Below are positions 44,309 through 54,324 of a stretch of 64,000 bases of DNA, one piece after another (positions within the stretch are counted from its first letter, which is position 1; every line of letters starts with the position of its first letter). A program made the translations under genes and the position numbers. The notes under the pieces are model-generated. The model saw nothing but the letters and a program-made list of their open reading frames with translations, ran no database searches and had not been told where the DNA came from. This stretch comes from Segatella oris (GTDB lineage Bacteria > Bacteroidota > Bacteroidia > Bacteroidales > Bacteroidaceae), in assembly GCF_900637655.1 (NCBI RefSeq), contig NZ_LR134384.1:1550001-1614000 (forward strand). Direction: 5' to 3'.

Positions 44309-44893
44309 ATGGAAAGAGCATTACAACGGTTTGCAATAACAGGGGGAATTGGCTCGGGCAAGAGTTATGTCTGTCACTTGTTGGAAAAGCGGGGGCTCTC
44401 TGTCTATGATTGCGATGAGGCAGCTAAACGGTTGATGTGTTCAGACGAGAGCCTGCAGATGATGTTGCAACATCTGATAGGTGGTGATGTTTGTCAAAAT
44501 GGAATTATACAGAAGAGGGTGCTTGCTGCATTTCTACTTGAAAACGATGCCCATAAGCAAGCGGTTAATGATATCGTGCATCCAGCTGTGGCAACCGATT
44601 TTATGCTAAGCAATCTTCAATGGCTTGAGAGTGCTATCCTTTTCGAAAGCGGTTTCAATCACAGAGTGAAATTCAATCATGTTGTCTGTGTGTCTGCTCC
44701 ATTAGAAATGAGAGTCCGGCGCATCATGGAGCGCGACTCAATCACTCGTGAAAGCGCTTTGCAATGGATTGGCCGCCAGATGCCACAGGAAGAAATAGAA
44801 AAACGGGTTGATTTTGTCATTGTGAATGACGGATATGCCAGTCTCGAAACACAGATAGATAAGATGTTTGTAGATTTCAATTGGGAAATATAG
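44309..44893 (+). CDS. coaE: Dephospho-CoA kinase
   Basis: Last step of coenzyme A synthesis, 194 aa. P-loop GGIGSGKS (residues 12-19), then YDCDEAAKRLM (substrate Asp), LLENDAHKQAVNDIVHPAV and RIMERDSITRESALQWIGRQMPQEE (lid). The ATG at 44309 is chosen because the P-loop then falls at the usual residue 10-20; the longer frame from 44204 runs inside the YbbR gene. Confidence 0.94.
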   Translation: MERALQRFAITGGIGSGKSYVCHLLEKRGLSVYDCDEAAKRLMCSDESLQMMLQHLIGGDVCQNGIIQKRVLAAFLLENDAHKQAVNDIVHPAVATDFMLSNLQWLESAILFESGFNHRVKFNHVVCVSAPLEMRVRRIMERDSITRESALQWIGRQMPQEEIEKRVDFVIVNDGYASLETQIDKMFVDFNWEI

Positions 44894-44927
44894 AATATTA
44901 ATCAGAAATATAAAACAATTTAAGAAA

Positions 44928-45371
44928 ATGGAAACAATCCTTTCAATCGCAGGTAAACCTGGACTTTATAAACTGGTTTCTCGTGGTAAAATGAATCTCA
45001 TTGTTGAGTCACTTGATGAAACTCATAAACGTATCCCGGCTTTTGCTTCTGACCGTGTGACGAGCCTTGGTGACATTGCCATGTACACTGATGCCGATGA
45101 TATTCCATTGTGGAATGTACTCGAAAATGTTTGCAAGAAGGAAGGCGGTAAAGAGGTTTCTGTAAACTATAGGAAGTTGAGTCCTAAAGAACTTCGTGCT
45201 TATTTCGCTGAAGTGCTGCCTAATTTCGACCAGGATCGTGTGCACGACAGTGATATCAAGAAGTTGCTTCAGTGGTATGACATCCTTGTAAAGGCAGGTA
45301 TTACCGATTTCGAAAAGACGCTTGCACCGACACAGGGAGATAATATTGACGATCGCAAGGACGCTGAATAA
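44928..45371 (+). CDS. Conserved Bacteroidetes protein (DUF5606 type)
   Basis: A 147-aa soluble protein beginning METILSIAGKPGLYKLVSRG, a pattern I associate with the DUF5606 family of Bacteroidetes, often encoded next to coaE. Acidic helical C terminus (LLQWYDILVKAGITDFEKTL). Function unknown. It ends the nusB-to-coaE gene run and is followed by a strong terminator. Confidence 0.85.
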   Translation: METILSIAGKPGLYKLVSRGKMNLIVESLDETHKRIPAFASDRVTSLGDIAMYTDADDIPLWNVLENVCKKEGGKEVSVNYRKLSPKELRAYFAEVLPNFDQDRVHDSDIKKLLQWYDILVKAGITDFEKTLAPTQGDNIDDRKDAE

Positions 45372-45414
45372 TCCCATAAATCGGCTTTGCTTTTTACAAA
45401 AATAAGGAGCAATT

Positions 45415-45447
45415 GCCTCGTAAACTTCCGTGTTTACGAGGCCTTCT
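45415..45447 (+). terminator. Terminator after the nusB-coaE cluster
   Basis: GCCTCGTAAAC / GTTTACGAGGC perfect 11-bp stem with a 6-nt loop, followed by CTTCTTG. The T run is short. The gap from here to 46137 otherwise holds only repeat copy B. Confidence 0.7.
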
Positions 45448-45754
45448 TGTATAGCTTTGTGTGGCGTATAGTATATTCTTCAGCTCGCAAATTGGCGTCA
45501 GTTTTTGGAGAAATCAAGCATTCTGTCTCCTTGATAGGATTATTGCATGGACTAAATATCTGATAAACGATTTATATGTTAATTTGCTTCAATGATATCT
45601 ACAAAAGCATTCGTGTAGCTCGCGTATTTGAAATGAAAGCTTTCCTTGTATTCAATAATCCTCCTTTTCTTTAGAGTTATAATATGTTGATTATCTGTAT
45701 ATTGTGAATTTCAGAGCAAAAATAAAAGTGAAGTCATGTGAAAATACATTGCAA

Positions 45755-45850
45755 CTCGCCTCAAGTTACGCGCTGATTTGCATCAGATTATTGCGTGTTT
45801 TGACTCAATTCACGTGGCAGTTTGCGTCAAATTGCAACATTTGATGAATG
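45755..45850 (-). repeat. Dispersed 22-bp-period repeat, copy B
   Basis: Units ending in (G/A)C(G/A/C)TCA(A/G) start at 45761, 45783, 45805 and 45827, exactly 22 bp apart. Read on the minus strand they align with copy D (TTGCAATTTGACGCA, TTGAGTCAAAA, TGATGCA, TTGAGGC, and then a GTTGCAATG tail). Confidence 0.72.
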
Positions 45851-46137
45851 AATTTGTATACTAAAGAGTTCAAATTCATGAAATAATACCATATTTTTTG
45901 TTCTTTTTTCTATAGTTCGTCTTACTCAGAAGTGTTAAAAAGCAACAATAATATTTACAGCAAATCAGTATTCTTCTAATGTTGAAGCAGTATATAAAGA
46001 TAGAGAGAAAAGACCCAGCCAAGCGTATAGCATTGTGTTTTCTTTGGGTTGAATGACTTATCAACAAGATTGCATAAGCGACATAAACTCTAAAGGAAAC
46101 AATGTAAAACGTTGGGAGGAATGTTTGATAATGCCAT

Positions 46138-48909
46138 TTAACCACAGATATTTCGATATGGGCAATATTGGCATTGCTTTGTTTTCTCAGTGGGATTGAA
46201 CGAAATATCGGGGTTGAAAATATCTTCAATCAACACTTTGAGTCGGTCCATAAATTCTCTTTGATAATTGGCTACATCTGTAATCGGTTGCTTGTCGAGC
46301 TGTAATGTTGGGTCGTAATCCTTTCCTGTGGCATGCTGGATGAACAGCAATGCTGGGCTTATGGGGTGGTTTGCTGCATTGATTGGATGTTCGTTGCGCA
46401 ATATAAGCGAATAGAGAATAGCCTGAAGATAGTAATCAGTGTGGTTGTCTATCTTTTCAGGATTAAATATGTCATCTATATTCTTGACGTTCATGCTATT
46501 GTTGCTCCCGGTCTTGTAGTCTACAACGCGTATGAATGCGCCATGGTTATCTTGGATTTCGTCAATACGGTCAATGTTTCCAAAGAGATAAATCTGCTTG
46601 GGACCCTGTGGCGTATCTATTTCGAAAGCCTTTTCGACCGACTCTTCCAAGCCGAGAATGGAGAATGGAGTAAGCTTTTGGTCAATCTGCAATAGTCTTT
46701 TCAAATAGTCGATAATAACCTGTCGATTGATGAGTTGCAGACCATTATATTTAATGTCTCGCGTTTCGTTTACTTCAAAAAGCTTTTCTCTGAAGGCTCT
46801 TTCTACGAGTCGTGTCAATAGCGATTTGTCTTTCAGCGCATCTTCTATGTCGCTTTCATGAATAATACCTCCGTGGTTTTTATCCTGATAGAACAACTCT
46901 GCTGCACGGTGGAAGATGTTACCAAAGATGCGGTTGTCGATTTCATCTTCTTCGTTGTCAGGTTCTTTGATGCCGGCAACATAGCGATGGTAGAATCTCA
47001 TCTGACAGCGTAGGTAAGTGGTCAAGGCAGTGGGAGATATGCGTTCAATGCCGTTGATTACCTCCATGACTTTTGGATTCTTGACGATTGCTTTCTTGAT
47101 ATTTTGCATCGGAACCTGTTGTGCATTGAGGTTTCTGAATTGTATTTTCTGCTGACTTTCCACCATCATTTGGAGCATGAAACGACTCATTTCGCCAGTG
47201 GCAGTCTTACTGGTAGCTTTGTTGTAGGTGAGGGTTACGTCTTGAGCACGTTGTAAAAGACTGTGGAAATAATAGGCATAAATAGCCACTTTATTGTCGA
47301 TTGTTGTCAGTCCAAAGGCCTTTCTAATGGCATAGGGAATGAAGGAGGTGTCGTTGACGCCCTTCGGCATATTGCCTTCATTACATGAGAGAATGAGAAT
47401 GTGGTCGAAATCGAGGTTGCGAGTTTCCAACACTCCCATGATTTGAAGGCCTATTACAGGTTCTCCATGGAAAGGAACCGAGGTAGAAGAAATGAGTTGA
47501 TTGATGAGTCTGTTGTATATGTTGAAGTCAGCTTCAAGATCTCCTGCTGTAATCAGTGCCTCTAAACGATTGAAGAGTGTGTACATTCTGAAGATAGACT
47601 CCTGTACAAATGGGTCTTCTTCGCCCTCTGCAGTATAGTTATGGCCCACTTCTTGCAGGATATCAACAATCCATGTGTTGATAGAAACCACGTCAGTATG
47701 GACTTTCCCAAATACAGTTTCTTGGTTTTCAATATATTTCATGTAGGGATGTCGCATGAGCATTGTACGCCATTTCTTGCTGAAAGAATGCCTGTTGGCG
47801 CTATAACCCATGGTGTGCAGATTGATGAGTAGCCGCACGAAAGATGCTATTGGCGCATGTTGGAGTGGGTAACCTGTTGTGATATTGACATGTTTCAGTT
47901 CTGGAGGAAGACAATGAATGACTGTTGGCAGCAGGTTTTCATCGGCCAGTACAATGGCCGTGCGGCGTCCGTCATCGATGCGTCCATTCTGTTTGAGCCA
48001 TGTACTGATATAGCGTGCCTGGATGTTTTCAGTCGTAGCACTGAGATAGGTAATGTTCTTGGGCTGTTCAAAGTTAGCGTAAATCTGCTTGTTGGTAATG
48101 TCAAGTTCGTTAGGAAAATACTTCAAATATTGACGGATATACGTGCCTGCTTCATGCTTGATTCCATACTGATTCTTCATGTAGTAATCATCAAAATCCC
48201 AGTAGAAGTGCGCTTTTCCCAGTTTCTGTAAACGCTCGCAGAGTTTCTGCTCGACAATCTGCATCATGTTGAAGCCAACAAAAATGTAGTTGTCGTTCTG
48301 GAAATCGATTTCTGTTTTCTCTACAACCTCTCTGTAAAGTGCACCTTCATAGGCTAATCCCTGCTGTGCAAGGCATTCATTGAAGCGTGTATAGATTTCT
48401 TCAAAGTTGCTCCAAAGGTTGACGAACCGCTCTTTGAGTTTCGATGCAATGTCATCAGAGAAATTGCCAAAAAACTTCTTCAACAGTTCCTTTTGCTCTT
48501 CGGTAAGATAAGATGCGTCGTCAAGTTCGTGTATGTTCTTTAGGTTGGTGAATATCTGATGCGCATCTCCCATATTCTTGTCTATATCGTCAAAGTCGGT
48601 CAATAACACCTGTCCCCAGCCGTAGAAGTGGTCAAGTGTCTCGCAACTTCCTGTGCATGCATTGAAAATCTTATGCAGGTCGCATATCAGTTTTATCTGA
48701 TCGCCAACAGTTTTGTCTGAATGTTCACGAAAAAGTTCACTGATGGTGATATAAGTTGGGCTCCAGATTGGTTGGTTAGCCATGCGCGCTAATTCTTCAT
48801 TCAGAAACAAAGAGGCACGCTTGTTAGGGAAAACGATTGTGATGTGCGACAGATTAGTCCCGTTTTTATGTAGGATATCCTCAGCTACATATTGTAGAAA
48901 GCTCTTCAT
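46138..48909 (-). CDS. AddB-like nuclease of a helicase-nuclease repair complex
   Basis: PD-(D/E)XK nuclease-helicase-fold subunit, 923 aa, the AddB partner of the gene upstream, for double-strand break processing. N-terminal degenerate helicase part (FPNKRASLFLNEELA), LSCNEGNMPKGVNDTSFIPYAIRKAFGL, and a C-terminal nuclease with RVVDYKTGS. The four-Cys iron-sulfur cluster pattern of AddB is present: LRCQMRFYHR before the nuclease motif and CQYCPYRNIC at the extreme C terminus. Its start abuts the addA stop (overlap of 1 bp). Confidence 0.88.
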   Translation of the reverse strand: MKSFLQYVAEDILHKNGTNLSHITIVFPNKRASLFLNEELARMANQPIWSPTYITISELFREHSDKTVGDQIKLICDLHKIFNACTGSCETLDHFYGWGQVLLTDFDDIDKNMGDAHQIFTNLKNIHELDDASYLTEEQKELLKKFFGNFSDDIASKLKERFVNLWSNFEEIYTRFNECLAQQGLAYEGALYREVVEKTEIDFQNDNYIFVGFNMMQIVEQKLCERLQKLGKAHFYWDFDDYYMKNQYGIKHEAGTYIRQYLKYFPNELDITNKQIYANFEQPKNITYLSATTENIQARYISTWLKQNGRIDDGRRTAIVLADENLLPTVIHCLPPELKHVNITTGYPLQHAPIASFVRLLINLHTMGYSANRHSFSKKWRTMLMRHPYMKYIENQETVFGKVHTDVVSINTWIVDILQEVGHNYTAEGEEDPFVQESIFRMYTLFNRLEALITAGDLEADFNIYNRLINQLISSTSVPFHGEPVIGLQIMGVLETRNLDFDHILILSCNEGNMPKGVNDTSFIPYAIRKAFGLTTIDNKVAIYAYYFHSLLQRAQDVTLTYNKATSKTATGEMSRFMLQMMVESQQKIQFRNLNAQQVPMQNIKKAIVKNPKVMEVINGIERISPTALTTYLRCQMRFYHRYVAGIKEPDNEEDEIDNRIFGNIFHRAAELFYQDKNHGGIIHESDIEDALKDKSLLTRLVERAFREKLFEVNETRDIKYNGLQLINRQVIIDYLKRLLQIDQKLTPFSILGLEESVEKAFEIDTPQGPKQIYLFGNIDRIDEIQDNHGAFIRVVDYKTGSNNSMNVKNIDDIFNPEKIDNHTDYYLQAILYSLILRNEHPINAANHPISPALLFIQHATGKDYDPTLQLDKQPITDVANYQREFMDRLKVLIEDIFNPDISFNPTEKTKQCQYCPYRNICG

Positions 48910-51900
48910 TATAGTTTGATAATTTTGTTAGAGAACAGATACCATAAGTATCCAGTGATATTATGATGTCCCATTTCATGTAGCAGGTCCATGTATTCTT
49001 TCACTTGTGCCTTGTGTTCTTCTTTGGGACTACCAAATTTATAGTCTACAACTATCATCTCTTTTCCGTCGGTCATGACGCGGTCTGGGCGTCGTTCTTC
49101 GACTTTATCTGTCAGGGGATTGACTTTTAAAATACTGCATTCGTTGAAAAGACTCCACCGTTCGGAGAACCATGAAGACACTCTGGGATCGTTCAGACGC
49201 TCTGTAATTGTCTTGCGGAGTTTGTCTTGTGTGATTACCTTGTTATATAAGATGCCTTCTTCTTCAAGATTCCTCAGGGCTGTGCCAATGTCTTTTTTAG
49301 TCTTAATGGTCGAGAATATGGCATGGATGATGCTGCCTAATTGAATATAACTCTTCTTTTTCAAAGTTTCTTCATTCTCTTCCATTCCAGCATTTACAAA
49401 GTCTTTACTCTTGTTGCTCTGCTTGAATTGCACCTTGCGTTCGTAGTTTTCTACGGTGATTTCAATGTTTTGAGCAGACTGATTAAATATGTTCTCTGAT
49501 TGCTTTTTGACTTTGCTGGGAGCAATAGAAAGGCCTTCTCCAAATGCAAAGTGGATGCTTTCTTCTTTATTCCCTGTATCTTCATAGTGGGCATTTAAGT
49601 CTGTTGCGACAGCTTGTAGGCAGTTCTCAATAATCCAAGAGCGTCCACCACCTTTGTCACCTCTTTTCCCATAAATGTATAAACCACGGCTAGCACGGGT
49701 GAATGCAACGTAGAGGAGGTTGAGATTATCAACTATATTTTGGAAATGTTCATCGGCATAATCATTCTCATAGATAGAGTTTTTCATCTGCTTTTTGTTG
49801 AAATCTATAGGAACAATCGGCAGAGCAGAGAATGGTTCTTCCTGTGGCTTACACCATATCGTATTGCTTTTTTCAAGTTTCCAATCACAGAAAGGCACGA
49901 TGACATGGTCGAATTCCAGTCCTTTACTCTTGTGGATAGTCACAAGTGACACGCCTTCATTATTGCTGCTTTGTATGGAACTGCTATGAATATTATCGGT
50001 CCATTGTTCTAAAAAGCTGTGTAAATCAGGAACACCATCTTGCATAAACTCATTGAGTTTGTCGTAGAAGGTGCATATATAGGCTGTTTGTCCAGTGAGA
50101 GTTTGTAGGTCGAAGATATGGTAAAGCGCTTCTGCCATATCTATTAAAGATAGTCCCAACAGATATTCTCTTTGGTTAAGGAATAGCTTGGGAAGATAAT
50201 CTTCCAAGGAATTATTCTTTAATAGTATGTCACTATCTAACAGACTATTGTCTTTAATAGACTTCATGTAAAGTTTAGTAAGGGTAGCTTTGGCGATATC
50301 GTCTTCGGGATTGTTGAGCACCATCATGCCACTGATGATGATATTCACGGCTTGTGATGCATCAAGATGAAATGCTTCTTCTGACACAAGATGAACATCG
50401 GGCATGTTTCGCATGAAGTAATCTCCAATCTCTTGTATGGTTGCATTGTACCTTACCAGGATAGCAATGTCGTTTTCTTTAACTCCTGCGTCGATGAGTG
50501 CCTGCACTTTATCAGCTACAAGCGCAAATGTTTGTTTTTCATATTCATCGTCATTAGGAAGCAATTCAACTTCTACCGTTCCGCATTCTTCCTTTTCTGC
50601 TGGAATATCCTGTATGACATCTTCGTATGCTTTTTGCAGTTGTTCCGCATTGTTCTCGGCCTCTTTCTTTAATTGGAGATATTCCTGGCGGGCTGCTTTC
50701 TCGAAAAAAGCATTGTTGAATGTGATGATATTCTTTTCAGAACGGCGGTTGATTTTCAGGGGTTTGATATTAATCTCCTGTGCTCCAAACTCATTTTCTA
50801 TGTCATTTAGCAGTCGCCAATCGCCTGAACGCCAACGATAAATGCTCTGTTTCACGTCACCAACAATGAGATTATTACTGTCGTGACTCATGGTTTCAAG
50901 TAGCAATACCTTGAAATTTTCCCATTGAACAGTGCTTGTATCTTGGAATTCATCAATCATGATGTTGCGTAATTGAGTTCCAATCTTTTCGAAAATAAAA
51001 GGAGAATCATTCTCTCCAATCATCGAACGCAGTAAAGTCTGGGTATCACTCAGCATGAACCGGTTCAGTTCTCGGTTCAGTTCTTCCACCTTATCCCCAA
51101 TACTGTCGAGCAATCTCAACTGGTTAAGATGCCTCAAAGTAAGGTCGGCACTCTTGTACAGACGGCATTGTTGTCTTCGAATTCTTTCTGATTGAACCAA
51201 CATTGGCATCAGTTGGTCGCATACAAGGTCGTAGATAGGTTCGCCTGCATGGGCTTTTTTCTTGATAATCCATTTTGCAGGATCGGTCGATGCATCATCA
51301 GCTGTCTTGTTATAGACCTTTTCGTCGTCTGTATAATTGCCTGATTGGAGTTTCAGGAAATAACCACATACTCCGCGGACTCCATTGGAGAAGTCGCTGA
51401 CGGAATACCCTTTGGCATCAAGAAGCTCAAAAAAATCATCTCCACATTTCTTGATCTGTTCGTCAGCATGTTTGCGGATAGCCCGCAACTGCCCAGTATA
51501 ATGTTTGAAAAAATCCTTTTCTTCAAAGATCTCCTTAATTTTTTGGCGGTTTTTTTTGTAGTAATCTTTAAAGATGTTCATGCCGAAATGCTTAATTTGG
51601 GCAATGACATTCCATGATTTATCATCGTCCATATTCTCATGGATATAGTCTAAAATCCAGGAGAGTAGGAGGGAGGAATCGTTCAAGTCCTCAATAAGTT
51701 GGTCCACAGCTTGTTGTTCAACTTGCTGGTCGTTTAGTTCAATACGCAAGTTGGCTGTTAGTTCAAGTTCTCGCGCAAGGTTTCTCAATACCGTTTGAAA
51801 AAAGGCATCAATGGTTTCTACTCGGAAGTAACTGTAATTATGAATAAGTTCACTCAGTGCATAGCTTGCATTGTTGATAATAGTTGTTTCATCTAAAGAA

Positions 51901-52136
51901 GTTTGCTGTTTGACGCTTTCCAAATACGGTTTGCTCTCTTTCAGTCCTCTTGAAATACCATAAAGCTGGCTCAGAATTCGCATTTTCATTTCTTCTGTGG
52001 CCTTGTTAGTGAAGGTTACAGCTAAGGTGTGCCGATAGGCATGAGGGTTTTCAACCAGCAGTTTGATATATTGTACGGCAAGTGTAAAGGTCTTTCCCGA
52101 GCCGGCGCTTGCTCTGTATACAGTTAAGTTGTTCAT
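48909..52136 (-). CDS. UvrD-family helicase-nuclease (AddA/RecB-like)
   Basis: A 1075-aa superfamily 1 helicase. Walker A ASAGSGKTF (residues 9-17), DEFQDTSTVQWENF (motif II), VGDVKQSIYRWRSGDWRL (motif III), VTIHKSKGLEFDHVIVP (motif V) and AFTRASRGLYIYG (motif VI). A C-terminal nuclease block RPDRVMTDGKEMIVVDYKFGSPKEEHKAQV supplies the second nuclease. It pairs with the AddB-like gene downstream. The ATG at 52136 overlaps the TAA of the upstream gene; the TTG at 52142 is not preferred. Confidence 0.92.
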   Translation of the reverse strand: MNNLTVYRASAGSGKTFTLAVQYIKLLVENPHAYRHTLAVTFTNKATEEMKMRILSQLYGISRGLKESKPYLESVKQQTSLDETTIINNASYALSELIHNYSYFRVETIDAFFQTVLRNLARELELTANLRIELNDQQVEQQAVDQLIEDLNDSSLLLSWILDYIHENMDDDKSWNVIAQIKHFGMNIFKDYYKKNRQKIKEIFEEKDFFKHYTGQLRAIRKHADEQIKKCGDDFFELLDAKGYSVSDFSNGVRGVCGYFLKLQSGNYTDDEKVYNKTADDASTDPAKWIIKKKAHAGEPIYDLVCDQLMPMLVQSERIRRQQCRLYKSADLTLRHLNQLRLLDSIGDKVEELNRELNRFMLSDTQTLLRSMIGENDSPFIFEKIGTQLRNIMIDEFQDTSTVQWENFKVLLLETMSHDSNNLIVGDVKQSIYRWRSGDWRLLNDIENEFGAQEINIKPLKINRRSEKNIITFNNAFFEKAARQEYLQLKKEAENNAEQLQKAYEDVIQDIPAEKEECGTVEVELLPNDDEYEKQTFALVADKVQALIDAGVKENDIAILVRYNATIQEIGDYFMRNMPDVHLVSEEAFHLDASQAVNIIISGMMVLNNPEDDIAKATLTKLYMKSIKDNSLLDSDILLKNNSLEDYLPKLFLNQREYLLGLSLIDMAEALYHIFDLQTLTGQTAYICTFYDKLNEFMQDGVPDLHSFLEQWTDNIHSSSIQSSNNEGVSLVTIHKSKGLEFDHVIVPFCDWKLEKSNTIWCKPQEEPFSALPIVPIDFNKKQMKNSIYENDYADEHFQNIVDNLNLLYVAFTRASRGLYIYGKRGDKGGGRSWIIENCLQAVATDLNAHYEDTGNKEESIHFAFGEGLSIAPSKVKKQSENIFNQSAQNIEITVENYERKVQFKQSNKSKDFVNAGMEENEETLKKKSYIQLGSIIHAIFSTIKTKKDIGTALRNLEEEGILYNKVITQDKLRKTITERLNDPRVSSWFSERWSLFNECSILKVNPLTDKVEERRPDRVMTDGKEMIVVDYKFGSPKEEHKAQVKEYMDLLHEMGHHNITGYLWYLFSNKIIKL

Positions 52137-54199
52137 TACCAATGTCTAAAAAGTTCAAAACCAAATTTGCATCCGAATTCTTTTATCTTTCCACTATCGT
52201 TACTAAGGAATAAGCCCATAGAGAAAAGGCGGGTTGTAAAGCCATAGCCTAATTCAAGATAAGGACGACAGTCTTTAGAAGAAAGGATGCTTGCATAGAG
52301 TCGTTCCATTTCTATGAAATGACCAACCCATGGTAAATGTGATGTGGCCAATAAGGGACTCTCATAAGTTATGTTACCTCGGGCATACCAACGTGATGCA
52401 TTATATTTGTTAGAATTCAGCAGTTCAAACTCTCCACTCCAATCATCATTCCAGCCTCCCGGTACATGATTCTCTCGGAAATTCGTATAATCAAGGAAGA
52501 ATGTATGCCCATCCTGCAATGTATAGCCGCCGGTACCAATACGCATCTGTAGGCTTTTGAGTTGTCTCAGCTTGAGTTTCCACTGTGCATCAAGCTCCCA
52601 ACGTTCGTAGTCAATATTTCCCTTAAGCAGATGTTTGATGCCTCTTTCATAGTCAAGTGCTATATATGGCCCTTGCCAACCCAATGGACGCCATTGCAAT
52701 TCAACGAGCGGAGCAACGGAAGTGTACTGTGACGGAAGGTTAGCTTTTCTGTACACGTCCTTTTCTACAGCTGTTCTTCGGTGGAAAATCACACCGGCCT
52801 GAAAGCCCCAATGTGCGTTGAAGTCATAGTTGTTCAATAACTTGGCATAGCTATCCCTGAAAAAATGAGCTCTCGGGTACTTCTTGATGATAGAATCTCC
52901 GATTTGTTTTCGAGCATAGTCTACAGCTATTCCGTTTGCAATCCAATTGCCATTACCTACTTCCAACTCAATATATCCGTTATGATTTTTGTTATACCAG
53001 AACATCGTTGGCAGGGTAAAATAGAGTTGTTTCTGCTTGAACGAATAGCCAGACTTAATACGTGTGGTCAACATTATATTCGGAGTGAACATGTAGTTGA
53101 ACCGAACATCAAACTTATAGGTAAATCCTCGCTTGTTGTCATAGCCCATATAAAGTGGGTTCAGAATAGGATTGATGCGCAGATAGCCCTCATTCTTCTT
53201 GCCGATATTACTTTTAATTCTGTTGACAAGATTATTCCCGATGATATCCCAGAAGATTGTTTTCCAGGCATTCCTTTTCTTTTCAGGTTCGTTTTGGCTT
53301 ATGGAATCTCTTTCTTCACGGGCCTTTTGTTCATCTTGATACAGTTGTTCTTCCTGTATGGTCAAAGGAATTGGGCGAACAAGAGATATACTATTAATGC
53401 TGTCTCTGACCACACTGTCAGGTAATACGGCTTTTAATCCATAGAGAGTACGATACTTTCCCTCGGTGACATTCCCCAGAAATTTGAATTTACAGTAAAG
53501 TCTTGCATCGGTTGGTAATAGAGATTTAGCACCGGATTGTCCCAAAGAGAGACCTAAAGAGAAGTCGACCATGTCATATTCTCCATCTAATTTCAGGCTG
53601 ATGATACGTCCGTCACTATAATTGACTAACGCTTGTCCACGCACCAATTGCGTGTTGTCGGCCCGCGGACGAAACTTAATACGCGCAGTTCCGTTTAATA
53701 AAAACGTGACTTGATAATGGTAATAAGGTCGATTTTTCAGATGAAATGGGGAGAGGATATCGTTCTGGAAAATGGTGGGTTGGTACACATGGGGTGTCAG
53801 ATACCTTAATACGGTCGTGAGGCTACTGCGGTTTGAGGGTATGGTTGATAAATGAGTGAGGCGTTGTATATCATAGTTATCTTTTCCTTGCGTTTCAATT
53901 CGCTCGTAGTTTTCACCTAAATAGTGCCGTTTTCTGCCGTGTGCAACTGCCCACATCGTGGGTACTGCCAATAAGGTAATATTACGTTTACGAATGAAAA
54001 GAGAATATTTGGTATATGCATAAGTCGTATCCGGCTTCACTTCTTCGCCCTCAACAGACTGTGCATAAGCGAAAACACGCTCCAATAAAGCTTGATCCGG
54101 TCGAAGCTTGTCTGCCGCATCTGCATGAAAAGAGCAATGCAACAACAGAATAGTCACTGCAAGACACATGGGAGAGATATATGATAAACGTGCTTTCAT
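52136..54199 (-). CDS. Large exported beta-rich protein (DUF5686-like)
   Basis: A 687-aa protein with signal peptide (ending ADA, about residue 28) and, from about residue 330 on, alternating aromatic/hydrophilic beta strands ending in Trp (FELFRHW), the look of an outer-membrane beta-barrel. The layout resembles DUF5686 family proteins of Bacteroidetes (from memory), though the usual N-terminal carboxypeptidase-like domain seems absent. Function unknown. Upstream -7 box TATTTTTG at 54223-54216. The GTG at 54202 is a less likely start than ATG 54199. Confidence 0.78.
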   Translation of the reverse strand: MKARLSYISPMCLAVTILLLHCSFHADAADKLRPDQALLERVFAYAQSVEGEEVKPDTTYAYTKYSLFIRKRNITLLAVPTMWAVAHGRKRHYLGENYERIETQGKDNYDIQRLTHLSTIPSNRSSLTTVLRYLTPHVYQPTIFQNDILSPFHLKNRPYYHYQVTFLLNGTARIKFRPRADNTQLVRGQALVNYSDGRIISLKLDGEYDMVDFSLGLSLGQSGAKSLLPTDARLYCKFKFLGNVTEGKYRTLYGLKAVLPDSVVRDSINSISLVRPIPLTIQEEQLYQDEQKAREERDSISQNEPEKKRNAWKTIFWDIIGNNLVNRIKSNIGKKNEGYLRINPILNPLYMGYDNKRGFTYKFDVRFNYMFTPNIMLTTRIKSGYSFKQKQLYFTLPTMFWYNKNHNGYIELEVGNGNWIANGIAVDYARKQIGDSIIKKYPRAHFFRDSYAKLLNNYDFNAHWGFQAGVIFHRRTAVEKDVYRKANLPSQYTSVAPLVELQWRPLGWQGPYIALDYERGIKHLLKGNIDYERWELDAQWKLKLRQLKSLQMRIGTGGYTLQDGHTFFLDYTNFRENHVPGGWNDDWSGEFELLNSNKYNASRWYARGNITYESPLLATSHLPWVGHFIEMERLYASILSSKDCRPYLELGYGFTTRLFSMGLFLSNDSGKIKEFGCKFGFELFRHW

Positions 54200-54324
54200 C
54201 ACATTTTATGAGTCACAAAAATATAAAAAAGGCATCAATTCTCCAAATTAATCTATCTTTTTAAGGATTTGGAATTATATTCTTTCTTTTTTTAGTATTT
54301 TTGCCAAAGTAAAATAAATTAAAG